DNA of 64,000 bases from Bacillus sp. (in: firmicutes) (GCA_031180805.1 JAPSLL010000014.1:32940-96939), one strand, 5' to 3'; numbered from the stretch's first letter, positions 38,033-47,294 are shown. Made by a program: numbers and translations. Notes: generated by a model not told the origin, from the sequence alone.

Positions 38033-39319
38033 TTGGCATTCGAATTTAAACTGCCTGACATCGGAGAAGGTATTCATGAAGGTGAAATCGTTAAATGGTT
38101 TGTTAAACCAGGTGACAAAGTTGAAGAAGATGATGTACTAGCAGAAGTACAAAACGATAAAGCGGTTGTTGAAATTCCTTCACCTGTAAAAGGAACTGTA
38201 ACAGAAGTAAATGTTGAAGAAGGTACAGTTGCTACAGTTGGTCAAACAATTATCACTTTTGATGCACCAGGATATGAAGATTTGAAATTTAAAGGTGACC
38301 ATGGTGATGACGAGCCGAAAGAAGAAGTGAAGCAAGAAGCTGCTGCACCAGCTCCTGAAGCTGCTCAAGCAACTGCTGAAGCTGAAGTTGATCCAAGCAA
38401 ACGCGTAATTGCAATGCCATCAGTTCGTAAATATGCTCGTGAAAAAGATGTTGATATTCGTCTTGTTTCAGGAACTGGTAAAAATGGACGTGTAATGAAA
38501 GCTGATATTGATGCATTCTTACAAGGTGGTACAGCACCAGCTGCTGCAACAGACGCGCCAACTGCAAAAGAAGAAAAACAAGCTGCACCTGCTACAATTG
38601 CTATTCCTGAAGGCGATTTACCAGAAACTCGTGAAAAAATGAGCCCAATCCGTCGTGCAATTGCAAAAGCAATGGTTAATTCTAAGCATACTGCTCCACA
38701 CGTAACATTAATGGATGAAGTAGATGTTACAAAGCTTGTTGCACATCGTAAGCAATTCAAAGCTGTTGCTGCAGAGCAAGGTATTAAGTTAACTTATTTA
38801 CCATATGTTGTTAAAGCTCTTACTTCAGCACTTAAAAAGTATCCTGTATTAAATACATCATTAGATGATTCTACAGATGAAGTTGTTCAAAAGCATTACT
38901 ACAACATTGGTATTGCTGCAGATACTGAAAAAGGTCTACTTGTACCAGTTGTTAAAAACGCTGAGCGTAAATCTGTATTTGAAATTTCAGATGAAATTAA
39001 TGGATTAGCTACAAAAGCACGTGATGGTAAGCTAGCTCCAAACGAAATGAAAGGTGCTTCTTGCACAATCTCTAATATTGGTTCAGCTGGTGGTCAATGG
39101 TTTACTCCAGTAATCAATCATCCTGAAGTTGCAATTTTAGGTATTGGTCGTATTGCTGAAAAACCAGTTGTTCGTGACGGAGAAATTGTTGTAGCTCCTG
39201 TTTTAGCTTTATCATTAAGCTTCGACCACAGAATGATCGATGGAGCAACAGCACAAAATGCTCTTAACCACATCAAGCGTTTACTAAATGATCCACAACT
39301 AATTTTAATGGAGGCGTAA
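38033..39319 (+). CDS. pdhC: dihydrolipoyl acetyltransferase, pyruvate dehydrogenase E2
   Basis: 428 residues. Lipoyl domain 1-80 with the lipoylated Lys 43 in NDKAV; an Ala/Pro/Glu-rich linker; peripheral subunit-binding domain (about 122-158, [13 protein letters not shown]); a second linker; acyltransferase domain from about 200 with catalytic His in FDHRMIDGA near residue 400. It forms the complex core and transfers acetyl to CoA. TTG start behind AAGGAGG. It is slightly shorter than B. subtilis E2 because of a shorter linker. Confidence 0.95.
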   Translation: MAFEFKLPDIGEGIHEGEIVKWFVKPGDKVEEDDVLAEVQNDKAVVEIPSPVKGTVTEVNVEEGTVATVGQTIITFDAPGYEDLKFKGDHGDDEPKEEVKQEAAAPAPEAAQATAEAEVDPSKRVIAMPSVRKYAREKDVDIRLVSGTGKNGRVMKADIDAFLQGGTAPAAATDAPTAKEEKQAAPATIAIPEGDLPETREKMSPIRRAIAKAMVNSKHTAPHVTLMDEVDVTKLVAHRKQFKAVAAEQGIKLTYLPYVVKALTSALKKYPVLNTSLDDSTDEVVQKHYYNIGIAADTEKGLLVPVVKNAERKSVFEISDEINGLATKARDGKLAPNEMKGASCTISNIGSAGGQWFTPVINHPEVAILGIGRIAEKPVVRDGEIVVAPVLALSLSFDHRMIDGATAQNALNHIKRLLNDPQLILMEA

Positions 39320-39322
39320 TCG

Positions 39323-40732
39323 ATGGTAGTAGGTGATTTCCCAATTGAAACAGATACTCTTGTAATTGGAGCAGGTCCTGGCGGATATGTAGCTGCAATT
39401 CGTGCTGCACAATTAGGCCAAAAAGTAACAGTTGTAGAAAAGGCTACTTTAGGTGGCGTATGTTTAAATGTTGGATGTATTCCTTCTAAAGCGTTAATTT
39501 CTGCAGGACACCGTTATGAGCATGCGAAACATTCAGAGCAATTTGGAATTAAAGCTGAGAATGTAACAGTTGACTTTTCTAAAGTGCAAGAATTCAAGCA
39601 AGGCGTTGTGAAGAAGCTTACAGGTGGAGTTGCTGGATTACTTAAAGGTAATAAAGTAGATGTTGTATACGGAGAAGCATATTTCGTTGACAGTGAAACT
39701 GTAAAAGTTATGGACGAAAAAAGTTCTCAGACATATAAATTTAAAAATGTAATTATTGCAACAGGTTCTCGTCCAGTTGAAATCCCAACATTTAAATTCT
39801 CTAAACGAGTTATCGATTCAACAGGTGCGTTAAATTTACCGGAAATTCCGAAAAAGCTTGTTGTTATCGGTGGTGGAGTAATTGGTATCGAGCTAGGTTC
39901 TGCATATGCTAACTTTGGTACTGAAGTTACATTTATTGAAGCTGCTGACGATATTTTAGTTGGTTTTGAGAAGCAAATGACTTCAATTGTGACTCGTAAC
40001 CTTAAGAAAAAAGGTGCTGAAATTTTCACAAAAGCATCTGCTAAAAGTGTTGAAGAGTCTGAAACTGGCGTTAAAGTAACATTTGAAATCAATGGTGAAG
40101 AAAAAGTAGTTGAAGCAGATTACCTTTTAGTTTCTGTTGGTCGTCGTCCAAACACTGATGAGCTTGGTTTAGAACAAGTTGGTGTTGAAATGACTGAGAG
40201 AGGTATCATTAAAATTGACAAGCAATGTCGTACAAATGTACCTAACATTTATGCAATTGGTGATATCGTTGAAGGTCCTCAATTAGCTCATAAAGCTTCA
40301 TACGAAGGAAAAATCGCTGCAGAAGCAATTGCTGGAGAAAAAGCAGAAATTGATTATTTAGGAATTCCTGCGGTTGTATTCTCTGAGCCTGAATTGGCTA
40401 CTGTTGGTTATACTGAAGCAAGTGCAAAAGCAGAAGGTATTGAAGTAGTTGCTGCGAAGTTCCCATTTGCTGCAAATGGTCGTGCGCTATCTTTAAATGA
40501 CACAGATGGTTTCTTAAAACTTGTTACACGTAAAGAGGATGGATTAGTTATCGGTGCACAAATTGCTGGTCCAAGTGCATCAGATATGATTTCAGAATTA
40601 AGCTTAGCAATCGAAGCTGGAATGACTGCTGAGGATATTGCGATGACTATTCATGCTCACCCAACATTAGGTGAGATTACAATGGAAGCTGCTGAAGTTG
40701 CTATTGGTAGTCCTATCCATATTGTAAAATAA
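39323..40732 (+). CDS. pdhD: dihydrolipoyl dehydrogenase, E3
   Basis: 469 residues. FAD-binding [11 protein letters not shown] at 15-25, redox-active disulfide Cys 47 and Cys 52 in [12 protein letters not shown]-binding [17 protein letters not shown] near 185, second FAD motif YAIGDIV near 312 and the catalytic HAHPTLGE His-Glu pair near 445. It reoxidises the lipoyl groups of E2 and serves other 2-oxoacid dehydrogenases. It starts 3 bp after pdhC. Confidence 0.96.
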   Translation: MVVGDFPIETDTLVIGAGPGGYVAAIRAAQLGQKVTVVEKATLGGVCLNVGCIPSKALISAGHRYEHAKHSEQFGIKAENVTVDFSKVQEFKQGVVKKLTGGVAGLLKGNKVDVVYGEAYFVDSETVKVMDEKSSQTYKFKNVIIATGSRPVEIPTFKFSKRVIDSTGALNLPEIPKKLVVIGGGVIGIELGSAYANFGTEVTFIEAADDILVGFEKQMTSIVTRNLKKKGAEIFTKASAKSVEESETGVKVTFEINGEEKVVEADYLLVSVGRRPNTDELGLEQVGVEMTERGIIKIDKQCRTNVPNIYAIGDIVEGPQLAHKASYEGKIAAEAIAGEKAEIDYLGIPAVVFSEPELATVGYTEASAKAEGIEVVAAKFPFAANGRALSLNDTDGFLKLVTRKEDGLVIGAQIAGPSASDMISELSLAIEAGMTAEDIAMTIHAHPTLGEITMEAAEVAIGSPIHIVK

Positions 40733-40737
40733 TATAT

Positions 40738-40776
40738 AAAAAAACTATTCCTTGTTATTCAAGGGATAGTTTTTTT
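40738..40776 (+). terminator. first terminator of the pdh operon
   Basis: AAAAACTATTCCTTG pairs with CAAGGGATAGTTTTT (one G-T pair), 5-nt loop and seven T residues; begins 5 bp after pdhD. Confidence 0.9.
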
Positions 40777-40787
40777 GAGAGCTATAT

Positions 40788-40826
40788 AAAAAGGAGATTG
40801 CAGTTTGAACTGTAATCTCCTTTTTT
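40788..40826 (+). terminator. second, tandem terminator of the pdh operon
   Basis: AAAAGGAGATTGCAG pairs with CTGTAATCTCCTTTT, 6-nt loop and six T residues; 11 bp after the first. Two strong terminators in series suit a highly transcribed operon. Confidence 0.85.
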
Positions 40827-40832
40827 AGATAG

Positions 40833-40983
40833 GTTTGTTGATTACCACTGGAGGCTTTAGTGTTTCGCTGGGGTAGTGCGAGAGCCTGTTCTAAGTATGC
40901 TCCTATGGCTTCGGTCACCGTATGATATACGCACGCCTCTCTAAGGCAGGAGTCATATACTTCTTCAACTACAATCAGCAAAC
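40833..40983. repeat. degenerate Bacillus intergenic repeat, copy B
   Basis: Terminal inverted repeats GTTTGTTGATT (40833-40843) and AATCAGCAAAC (40973-40983) match at 10 of 11 positions. Inside are TTTCGCTGGGG, GCGAGAGCCTG and TCTAAGGCAGGAGTC, shared in order with copy C at 55412-55566. The element is GC-richer than its surroundings. A 78-codon reverse ORF through it has no ribosome site and is not called. Confidence 0.65.
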
Positions 40984-41242
40984 CCTTTTAAGCAAGTCTT
41001 TAAATCAGAAATATTAAAGTATTGTCTTCCGTAGTACTCAACTAAAGTTTTTAGAAGGTACTGCATTAAAGCTGTCTTGAAGGTTAATTCCAATTCTAAT
41101 AATGTTCATTTGCTAGTTCTCCACAAATGAACTACTAGCTTTTTATTAACATTAAGAATACATGTTATATGAGAATCTAGCATGTATGTATTATATTTAG
41201 AACAATTAAACACTTTGTTAGACTGCGTTTAGACGTTTGCTT
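40984..41242. other. non-coding region between the repeat and slp
   Basis: AT-rich. It holds two weak hairpins: GTTCATTTG with CAAATGAAC (around 41104-41132), and AATACATG with CATGTATT (around 41156-41190). The first may act as the slp-side terminator. Nothing else was recognised. Confidence 0.4.
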
Positions 41243-41626
41243 CTAGCTTCCATTATTTGATAATGCCTGAACAATTGGATTTATAATTTCTTCCTCTGTT
41301 TCAACATATCCTTCTATTTTTGCGACCACTTCCTCGTTTTTATTGATAACAATAAGGGAAGGATAGACATCAATATTATATTTCCATTCAAGGCTTTTTT
41401 TTGAGGCGAATTCTATATTGTATAACTCTGGAAACTCATTTTTAATCTGTATTAAAGCATCGTAATATACTTCTTCTTTTTCCACGTCTTTATTATCAGA
41501 AAAAAATAATAATTGAATATCTTCAGTTGTGTTATCATCAGGAATTGTATTAGAAAAAAGTTGATTTTCACATGAAGAAAGTAGTATGACTGGTATAATG
41601 AAGGCAATGAGTATTGAGCGTTTCAT
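41243..41626 (-). CDS. slp: small lipoprotein with thioredoxin-like features (Slp position)
   Basis: 127 residues. Lipoprotein signal peptide ends LLSSC (lipidated Cys 19). The mature part (IQLLFFSDNKDVEKEE, YNIDVYPSLIVINKNEEVVAKIEG) reads like a thioredoxin fold with the cis-Pro region (VYPSLI) but without a CxxC active site, so no redox activity is expected. B. subtilis carries slp, a small peptidoglycan-associated lipoprotein of about this size, directly after pdhD, which is why I use the symbol; the assignment is mainly positional. ATG start, weak GGTGG ribosome site. Confidence 0.6.
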   Translation of the reverse strand: MKRSILIAFIIPVILLSSCENQLFSNTIPDDNTTEDIQLLFFSDNKDVEKEEVYYDALIQIKNEFPELYNIEFASKKSLEWKYNIDVYPSLIVINKNEEVVAKIEGYVETEEEIINPIVQALSNNGS

Positions 41627-41892
41627 CCTTGCCCACCTCTTTTATTTATTCTCACATTAGGTCTTATTCAGTGTAAAATTACAAGTCTAAATGGCTAAAA
41701 ACGATTCTTCACTGTTAAATTAAACCTATTTTATCATAAATATTGGATTTTCCTCCTATTGTCACCTAAATGTTACAAAATTGAAAAATTACCCGGTAGG
41801 CTATTATTGAATTGAAACTAGTCTGAAACAATGGATGATTTTAGAAGAAAATGAATAGACTTTTATAAGTGATAGGAAGGGGAGAAGGGGAT

Positions 41893-42141
41893 GTGAAGTT
41901 ATGTTCCAGTATATATTGTTATCATCTTATTCTATGGAGTAGTTATTATTTAGTATCGTGGTTATCAAAAAAGGACGGTCTTATCTCGAAAACAATCCTC
42001 TTAACAATTTTTTTCTATTTGGCTTATTTAATCGCATTAACACTAATAAAGTCTAGAAGAGATGCAATTGTTATAACGTTGGTGAGTTTATCAATTTTTA
42101 TGCTATGTTCACAAATTATTTTCCACTTATTTATTAAATAG
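41893..42141 (+). CDS. hypothetical small membrane protein (weak)
   Basis: GTG at 41893 preceded by AGAAGGGG gives 82 residues with two clear hydrophobic segments, ILLTIFFYLAYLIALTLI and AIVITLVSLSIFMLCSQIIF, separated by a basic KSRRD turn. A longer frame starts at GTG 41869. I recognise no family. It sits between slp and SR1, where no conserved gene is expected. It may be a real two-helix membrane protein or a chance ORF in AT-rich DNA. Confidence 0.4.
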   Translation: MKLCSSIYCYHLILWSSYYLVSWLSKKDGLISKTILLTIFFYLAYLIALTLIKSRRDAIVITLVSLSIFMLCSQIIFHLFIK

Positions 42142-42206
42142 TTAGAAAGAGTATATTTATACAGTTATCATATTTTCTCACGAATTTTTATTATGTCCTC
42201 AAAATA

Positions 42207-42236
42207 TTGAGAAAAACTCTTTAAATATGTTATATA
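42207..42236 (+). promoter_or_regulatory. sigma-A promoter of SR1
   Basis: TTGAGA (42207-42212), 18-bp spacer and TATATA (42231-42236); a register with 17 bp and TTATAT is also possible. Predicted start is near 42243. Confidence 0.5.
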
Positions 42237-42284
42237 TATGTTCTTAGTAAGTTTCGAAGGTCATATTATTAGATATAACGATTC

Positions 42285-42298
42285 GTTAAACGCTTTCA
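42285..42298 (+). promoter_or_regulatory. cre-like site inside the SR1 leader
   Basis: GTTAAACGCTTTCA matches the CcpA consensus at 12 of 14 positions, including all of the right half. It lies about 40 bp after the predicted SR1 start. In B. subtilis SR1 is under CcpN with a minor CcpA effect. Confidence 0.4.
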
Positions 42299-42339
42299 TT
42301 TGCTTTGAAAGTGAATATTTGATTGAAAGGGGTATGGGC

Positions 42340-42459
42340 ATGTGTACAATTGTATGTCAAAACTGTAACTCTACAATCGGCCATCTAGATGGGGAGAAAG
42401 TCACAACGTTATATGGAAAATGTGATCATCACGAATGTAGGAATGAAAGTCGGAAATAA
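42340..42459 (+). CDS. sr1P: GapA-binding peptide SR1P
   Basis: A 39-residue peptide from ATG 42340, with AAGGGG 7 nt upstream; the ORF in frame upstream has no ribosome site. It begins MCTIVCQNC, has EKVTTLYGKC in the middle and Cys at 2, 6, 9, 28 and 33. This is the signature of SR1P, which binds glyceraldehyde-3-phosphate dehydrogenase GapA and promotes its interaction with RNase J1 and Y; rnjA lies about 10 kb away in this window. The Cys pattern suggests possible metal binding (inference). Confidence 0.88.
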   Translation: MCTIVCQNCNSTIGHLDGEKVTTLYGKCDHHECRNESRK

Positions 42460-42490
42460 GTGAATTAATAGTTAAAACTGTACATTAAAT

Positions 42491-42523
42491 AAAAAATGTG
42501 AGGAGAATTTCCTCACATTTTTT
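42491..42523. terminator. terminator of SR1 and, on the other strand, speA
   Basis: AAAAAATGTGAGGA and its complement TCCTCACATTTTTT around a very short loop. T-runs are present on both strands, so it can stop both convergent transcripts. Confidence 0.9.
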
Positions 42524-42552
42524 GATTTGCAATACACTGATTGAAAGCTTGT

Positions 42553-44028
42553 TTATTTAATTGCGCGATGTTCCTTTATTACCCTGATTGTTTTTAAAGA
42601 TGGATCTTCTGGACCTTGAACTGGTAATCCAACCTCAAGGTTTTTCTTAATATATGTTAGATTATCTTCTGAAATAATCTCACCTGGAATAAAAATCGGT
42701 ATTCCTGGTGGGTAAACCATAATAAACTCGGCAATGATTCTACCCGCAGAGTCATTAAAATCAACAACCTCTGTTTCAGAATAAAAAGCATCACGAGGTG
42801 TTAAAGCTAAAACAGGGATATCTGGTAATAAAATGTGAGCTTTTTCATTTGATATATTTTTGGTTTTATGAACACTAGTCGAAAGCTCCTTAAGTGCATG
42901 GACTAATGTATCAACATCCTCTTTTGTATCACCTGGTGTTATGATACAAAGAATATTATAGAGATCTGATAATTCAACTTCAATTTGATAATTGTTCCGT
43001 AACCAATTCTCTACATCGTAACCGGAAATTCCTAATTTATAAACAGGAATGATTAATTTTGTAGGGTCATAATCAAAAGTTGCTTTCGTCCCTAATATTT
43101 CTTTTCCAACACAATATATGTCATCAATTTCATTTATTTTTTCTCGAGTGTAATTAGCTAATTGAATCGTTCTTTCAATTAATTCATGACCTTTCGTTGC
43201 TAACTGTTTTCTTGCAACATCGAGTGATGCTAATAATAGATAGGATGTAGATGTCGTTGTTAACATGCTCAAAATAGATTGTACTCGTTGTGGGGAAACT
43301 AACCCCTTTCTTACATTTAATATGGAGCTCTGAGTCATCGAGCCACCTAGCTTATGGACACTAGTTGCCGCAATATCTGCTCCAGCCTGCATTGCGCTCA
43401 TCGGTAAATCTTCATGAAAATGAATATGAACTCCGTGTGCTTCATCAACTAAAACAGGAACATTATATGAATGGGCAATCTCAACAATTTTTTTTAAATC
43501 TGCAGAGATTCCAAAATAAGTTGGATTAATTACTAGAACCCCTTTTGCATCAGGATTTTGTTCTAATGCTTTTTCAACAGCATCTATCGTAATTCCGTGT
43601 GATATTCCTAATTCTTTATCGATTTCTGGATGGATAAATATAGGTATTGCACCTGAAAAGACGATAGCACTCATAATGGATTTATGAACATTTCTAGGAA
43701 CAATGATTTTATCACCAGGTCCACAAACGGCCATAACCATCGTCATAATTGCTCCGCTGGTCCCTTGTACTGAAAAGTATGTATAGTCAGCACCAAACGC
43801 CTTAGCTGCAAGCTCCTGAGCCTTTTTAATTATCCCTTTTGGTGCATGTAAGTCATCCAAAGGTCCGATGTTGATTAAATCAATTGATAATGCATTTTCA
43901 CCGATAAATTGTCGAAACTCTGGTTCAATTCCAGCTCCTTTTTTATGGCCTGGTATATGGAATTGAATAGGATTTTTTTTGGCATGTTCAACAAGACCAG
44001 TGAACAATGGTGTTTCGTTCTGTGACAA
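42553..44028 (-). CDS. speA: arginine decarboxylase SpeA (Orn/Lys/Arg decarboxylase class I)
   Basis: 491 residues, near-identical in length to B. subtilis SpeA. Fold-type I PLP enzyme: the PLP Lys is in TSVHKLGGSMTQ near residue 228, with DEAHGVH near 195 and the N-terminal HIPGHKKG motif. It makes agmatine, the first step of polyamine synthesis by the SpeA-SpeB-SpeE route. TTG start behind AGAAGGTGG. It ends toward SR1, whose regulation concerns arginine catabolism. Lysine or ornithine specificity cannot be excluded by motif alone, but the locus favours arginine. Confidence 0.9.
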   Translation of the reverse strand: MSQNETPLFTGLVEHAKKNPIQFHIPGHKKGAGIEPEFRQFIGENALSIDLINIGPLDDLHAPKGIIKKAQELAAKAFGADYTYFSVQGTSGAIMTMVMAVCGPGDKIIVPRNVHKSIMSAIVFSGAIPIFIHPEIDKELGISHGITIDAVEKALEQNPDAKGVLVINPTYFGISADLKKIVEIAHSYNVPVLVDEAHGVHIHFHEDLPMSAMQAGADIAATSVHKLGGSMTQSSILNVRKGLVSPQRVQSILSMLTTTSTSYLLLASLDVARKQLATKGHELIERTIQLANYTREKINEIDDIYCVGKEILGTKATFDYDPTKLIIPVYKLGISGYDVENWLRNNYQIEVELSDLYNILCIITPGDTKEDVDTLVHALKELSTSVHKTKNISNEKAHILLPDIPVLALTPRDAFYSETEVVDFNDSAGRIIAEFIMVYPPGIPIFIPGEIISEDNLTYIKKNLEVGLPVQGPEDPSLKTIRVIKEHRAIK

Positions 44029-44365
44029 AGTTTTTCCACCTTCTTTTTAGTAATCATTTCATCTATTTTTTAGGACAAACTAACTGCCTCTTATGAATTT
44101 TAGGTTCAAAAATTACAATTATTATGATTGCCTAAATATCTATATGGCTGCCTGACCTGTTATAGCTTAATACACAATTTGTTTTATAAAAAACAAAAGA
44201 ATTATACCGTTATCAATAAGGACAGTCAATAAAAATAAATTGATAGTACTATTGTTTTACAAACTGACTACTCCCATTCATCGTAAAATAGGCTTAAATT
44301 TGTATTCTCTTTACTTGCTTTGATAAAATAATGAAAGTGAAATGCTAAGGATGGAGTGAGTATAG
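44029..44365. other. divergent intergenic region speA/yktA
   Basis: 337 bp, very AT-rich, holding both promoters. No ORF with a ribosome site, no strong hairpin. TTGCTTTGATAAAATAATG near 44316-44334 includes a possible -10 (GATAAAATAA) for yktA. Confidence 0.4.
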
Positions 44366-44638
44366 ATGGATTATCAATATCCTATTTCTTTCGACTGGAG
44401 TACAGACGAAACAGTTGATGTTATCCAATTTTTTCAATGTATAGAACAAGCATACGAAAGAGGAATTGAAAGAAAAAGTTTAATGGAAGCATATCGTAGA
44501 TTTAAGGAGATTGTTCCAAGTAAAGCAGAAGAAAAAACGATTGGAAATGAGTTTGAGCAAGTAAGTGGTTACTCAATTTATCGTGTCATAAAGAAAATGA
44601 AGGAAGATGATAATGATAGCGAGACTATTAAAATGTAA
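44366..44638 (+). CDS. yktA: UPF0223 family protein YktA
   Basis: 90 residues, all helical, starting [15 protein letters not shown], which is diagnostic for UPF0223. Acidic and cytoplasmic. No function is established. It is next to speA and divergently oriented, as in B. subtilis. GGAGTGAG precedes the ATG. Confidence 0.9.
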   Translation: MDYQYPISFDWSTDETVDVIQFFQCIEQAYERGIERKSLMEAYRRFKEIVPSKAEEKTIGNEFEQVSGYSIYRVIKKMKEDDNDSETIKM

Positions 44639-44683
44639 TAGGATATGAGAGAGGAGTTTTTTAGCCTACTCCTTTTAAGTTTA

Positions 44684-44728
44684 AAGTCACTCATGAACAA
44701 TTCTTCTATACATGAGTGACTTATTTTA
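44684..44728. terminator. bidirectional terminator between yktA and yktB
   Basis: AAGTCACTCATG (44684-44695) pairs with CATGAGTGACTT (44711-44722), 15-nt loop, TATTTTATA after it. A smaller hairpin, GGAGT/ACTCC with TTTT after it (about 44653-44676), stands just upstream. Confidence 0.8.
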
Positions 44729-44748
44729 TACCTAAGGCTTATAGAAAA

Positions 44749-45369
44749 TCATGAATGATATGACAACTTATATAGTGGAATAAGGGTATGAAACGTTTCA
44801 ATTATATAAGCAAGTAATTTTTCTCCATCACGTAGCAGTTCATCATTAGCTGGAATGTGACGTCCTATTAAAAATTCTGCTTTTTTTACATCTCTAAAAC
44901 GCTCTAAAGCACCTTTTAAATCGATTTCTGTTATTGGCTTAGCATCTTTCTTAGTATGGTCAAGTGACACAAAGTAATCATCTGGAACAAGTGTAGAAAT
45001 TGTATTTGAGTTTTCTAAAAAGTTTACAGCCATGACCTCTTTATTTGGTAATTCGTAGATATAAGCTAACCAGACGAAAAGATGATCATCGAATAAGCCG
45101 ACTTGAAAATGAGGATGTTGTTTATAACCTCGTTTATTGTCTGCAATTGCCAGCCAAGTATCCTTTGGCGGGTTTATCGTTCTTCGGGCATGCTTCGCAA
45201 TATGCAGAAACATTTCTTTTTGTAGTGAAGCTGCTAAGTCATCTGTCAAAATTTGACCAATTTCTTTAAACTTTGGTTGGATTCTTTCCCTTATTGCTTC
45301 CATTCGGTCTTCTAACCCATCTATTGTAAAGGTTTCAAAATCTTTTGCAGTAAAGCCGTTAAAATTCAC
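44749..45369 (-). CDS. yktB: DUF1054/UPF0637 family protein YktB
   Basis: 206 residues from GTG 45369, which has AGGAGG at good spacing; the longer ORF upstream contains that site and is not used. It starts MNFNGFTAKDFETF and contains HFQVGLFDDHLFVWLA, typical for UPF0637. Cytoplasmic, structure known in the family but function unknown. Convergent with yktA. Confidence 0.88.
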   Translation of the reverse strand: MNFNGFTAKDFETFTIDGLEDRMEAIRERIQPKFKEIGQILTDDLAASLQKEMFLHIAKHARRTINPPKDTWLAIADNKRGYKQHPHFQVGLFDDHLFVWLAYIYELPNKEVMAVNFLENSNTISTLVPDDYFVSLDHTKKDAKPITEIDLKGALERFRDVKKAEFLIGRHIPANDELLRDGEKLLAYIIETFHTLIPLYKLSYHS

Positions 45370-45631
45370 GTAATGATTCCTCCTGTTTGTTTTCTCTATT
45401 CTACTATTATATATCGACAAGCTTCTTTTCGGTAGTAATATGTACTTTTAACAGTTATGATTCATTTTGTCATAGGCAGTTAGGTGGATACACAATTTCA
45501 TACTCATAGTTCCAACTGATTTTCCTTTTACATACTATATAAAAAAACGATAGTATCCTAATTAATGAATTCTTGAGACAACTGAATGGTGACAAAAAAA
45601 TTAAAGTTGGATAGAAAGGGGCGGTAAACAA

Positions 45632-45820
45632 ATGAAACAAATTGTGAAAACGAGTGGTCAAAAAACCAGCAACAATCGTATTGGGGTGTTAAGACTCGAA
45701 CTTGATTATGAATTAGCCACCCTTTATGAAGCTATGCAGAATAAAGATGCAAAGAAAAAAATAGAATGTAAGCAAAAATTGGAAAAACTTCGGAAAGAGT
45801 GGATGAAGCTCCAAGCTTAG
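45632..45820 (+). CDS. small YkzI-like protein
   Basis: 62 residues, basic and helical, with a C-terminal coiled-coil-like stretch (KKKIECKQKLEKLRKEW). Start ATG follows AAAGGGGCGG. B. subtilis has ykzI, a gene of about this size, between yktB and suhB (yktC), which is the same place; I rely on position and length. Function unknown. Confidence 0.65.
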   Translation: MKQIVKTSGQKTSNNRIGVLRLELDYELATLYEAMQNKDAKKKIECKQKLEKLRKEWMKLQA

Positions 45821-45845
45821 CTGTTGGAGATGAAATGAAGCTACA

Positions 45846-45871
45846 AACGAACCTAATCAAGGTTCGTTTTT
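45846..45871 (+). terminator. intrinsic terminator after the YkzI-like gene
   Basis: AACGAACCT pairs with AGGTTCGTT, 5-nt loop, then T residues. Confidence 0.85.
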
Positions 45872-45973
45872 ATCTGCGTTTAGCAAATGGTCTTGCTTGC
45901 TTTCCGTCCTTTCTTTTAATACAGTATTCTTATAAATGAAAAAGTGCTATATAAAAAGAAAAGAGGTTGTTGC

Positions 45974-46765
45974 ATGATAAATTGGAAGGATATAGATCAA
46001 AAAGCAAAGCAATGGATAATAGAGGCTGGAGAAAAAATACGGCATTCATTTGATTCATCTCTTTCCATTCAATACAAATCAAATCCTAATGATTTAGTAA
46101 CGAACATGGATAAAGAAATTGAGCAATTTTTTATTAGCAGGATTCAAGAGACCTATCCAGAACATCGAATTTTAGGTGAAGAAGGTTATGGTGATGAAGT
46201 GTCATCAATGGATGGAGTTCTTTGGATTATTGACCCGATTGATGGAACGATGAATTTTGTTCACCAACAGCGCAACTTTGCCATATCAATTGGAATTTAT
46301 GGGGATGGAGTTGGTTACATAGGTTTAATTTATGATGTCGTACATAATGAATTGTATCATGCGTTTAAAGGTGAAGGCGCTTTTATGAATGATATTCCTT
46401 TACCAAAACTTGATAAAGTAGAGATAGAAAAAGCGATTTTAGGAATCAACCCTGTATGGGTAACTGAAAATCCACGAATCGATTATCAACTAATTGTACC
46501 AATTGTTAAAAAGGTAAGAGGCACTCGCTCATATGGTTCTGCAGCTCTTGAATGTGCTTACGTTGCCGCTGGTCGTTTAGATGGTTATATGACAATGAGA
46601 CTCGCACCATGGGATTTTGCGGCAGGATTAGTATTAATTGAAGAAGTTGGAGGAAGTATTTCAACGATGACTGGAGAGAAGCTTGATATTTTATCAAAAA
46701 CCTCGTTCTTCGTAGGTGAAAAACATCTTCACAAGCATATTATTGAGGAATATTTAAACAAATGA
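45974..46765 (+). CDS. suhB: inositol-1-monophosphatase family protein
   Basis: 263 residues from ATG 45974 (AGAGG upstream; the ORF from 45944 begins before that site). Lithium-sensitive phosphatase motifs: GEEGYG near residue 69, DPIDGTMNF near 87 and WDFAAG near 212, which bind three metal ions. It hydrolyses inositol phosphates and possibly other sugar phosphates or NADP. Corresponds to B. subtilis YktC. Its last four bases overlap the GNAT gene start. Confidence 0.92.
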   Translation: MINWKDIDQKAKQWIIEAGEKIRHSFDSSLSIQYKSNPNDLVTNMDKEIEQFFISRIQETYPEHRILGEEGYGDEVSSMDGVLWIIDPIDGTMNFVHQQRNFAISIGIYGDGVGYIGLIYDVVHNELYHAFKGEGAFMNDIPLPKLDKVEIEKAILGINPVWVTENPRIDYQLIVPIVKKVRGTRSYGSAALECAYVAAGRLDGYMTMRLAPWDFAAGLVLIEEVGGSISTMTGEKLDILSKTSFFVGEKHLHKHIIEEYLNK

Positions 46766-47238
46766 TGAATTCTCATTCTTTTTCTTGGAGAACGCTTGAA
46801 ATAGAAAAGGATTTACATTTTTTTAATGAGCTAGTAGATTCAAGTCCCGAATGGAGCAAAGAGGAATGTGTTCCTGAACAACTAGAAACATATCTCTCAA
46901 ATTATAGTATGTATAATGGCGTTTGGCGGGTTTGGGAGCTTGATGAAGAATTAGTAGGGATTTGCTATGTATTGGAGTGGTCACCTTCAAATGAAAAGCC
47001 TTGGCTTGGAACAATTCTTATTCATCCATCATTTAGAGGGCAAGGTTTTGCCCGAAAAATAATTTCGATGATTGGTGAGGAATTAAAAGAGAGGAGCCAT
47101 AAAGCGTTATTTGCTGCGTGTCCTTCAAATCAAAGTTCTTGGTTGTCATTTCTTGGAAAATGTGACTTTGAACAATATAAATTTGAAATTGATGACCATA
47201 CTTCTCAACAATATATACTTACTGTGAAACCTTTATAA
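46762..47238 (+). CDS. GNAT family N-acetyltransferase
   Basis: 158 residues. The acetyl-CoA-binding motif A is visible as ILIHPSFRGQGFARKII near residue 85, followed by the conserved end of the fold (AACPSNQSSWLSFLGKCDF). It overlaps suhB by ATGA and should be translationally coupled to it. Substrate unknown. Confidence 0.8.
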   Translation: MMNSHSFSWRTLEIEKDLHFFNELVDSSPEWSKEECVPEQLETYLSNYSMYNGVWRVWELDEELVGICYVLEWSPSNEKPWLGTILIHPSFRGQGFARKIISMIGEELKERSHKALFAACPSNQSSWLSFLGKCDFEQYKFEIDDHTSQQYILTVKPL

Positions 47239-47243
47239 AGATT

Positions 47244-47294
47244 GTTAATCCTTAAAATAAGAGGTCACTCAAGACTATTTAATTAAGGATTAAC
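47244..47294. terminator. hairpin between the GNAT gene and ylaF
   Basis: A perfect 12-bp inverted repeat GTTAATCCTTAA/TTAAGGATTAAC with a 27-nt loop between convergent genes. There is no U-tract, so it is a candidate only. Confidence 0.45.

Larger units (their letters stand above)
42243..42523 (+). ncRNA. SR1: SR1 dual-function small RNA
   Basis: The transcript runs from the predicted start near 42243 to the terminator at 42491-42523, about 280 nt, and contains the SR1P ORF. In B. subtilis SR1 (205 nt) lies between the pdh and speA genes, is repressed by CcpN and weakly CcpA under glycolytic conditions, base-pairs with ahrC mRNA to block arginine catabolic gene activation, and encodes SR1P. 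Position, SR1P and a terminal hairpin all agree here. The ahrC-pairing segment could not be checked because ahrC is not in the window. The 5' end is an estimate. Confidence 0.72.

Noticed and set aside
38289..38760. Reverse-strand ORFs of 99 and 131 codons within pdhC
   Set aside because: They are Leu/Gln-rich or Ala/Ser-rich shadows of the Ala-Pro-rich linker of pdhC.
40745..40981. Reverse-strand ORF of 78 codons behind pdhD
   Set aside because: It runs through the intergenic repeat copy B and the pdh terminators, has no ribosome site and unlikely composition.
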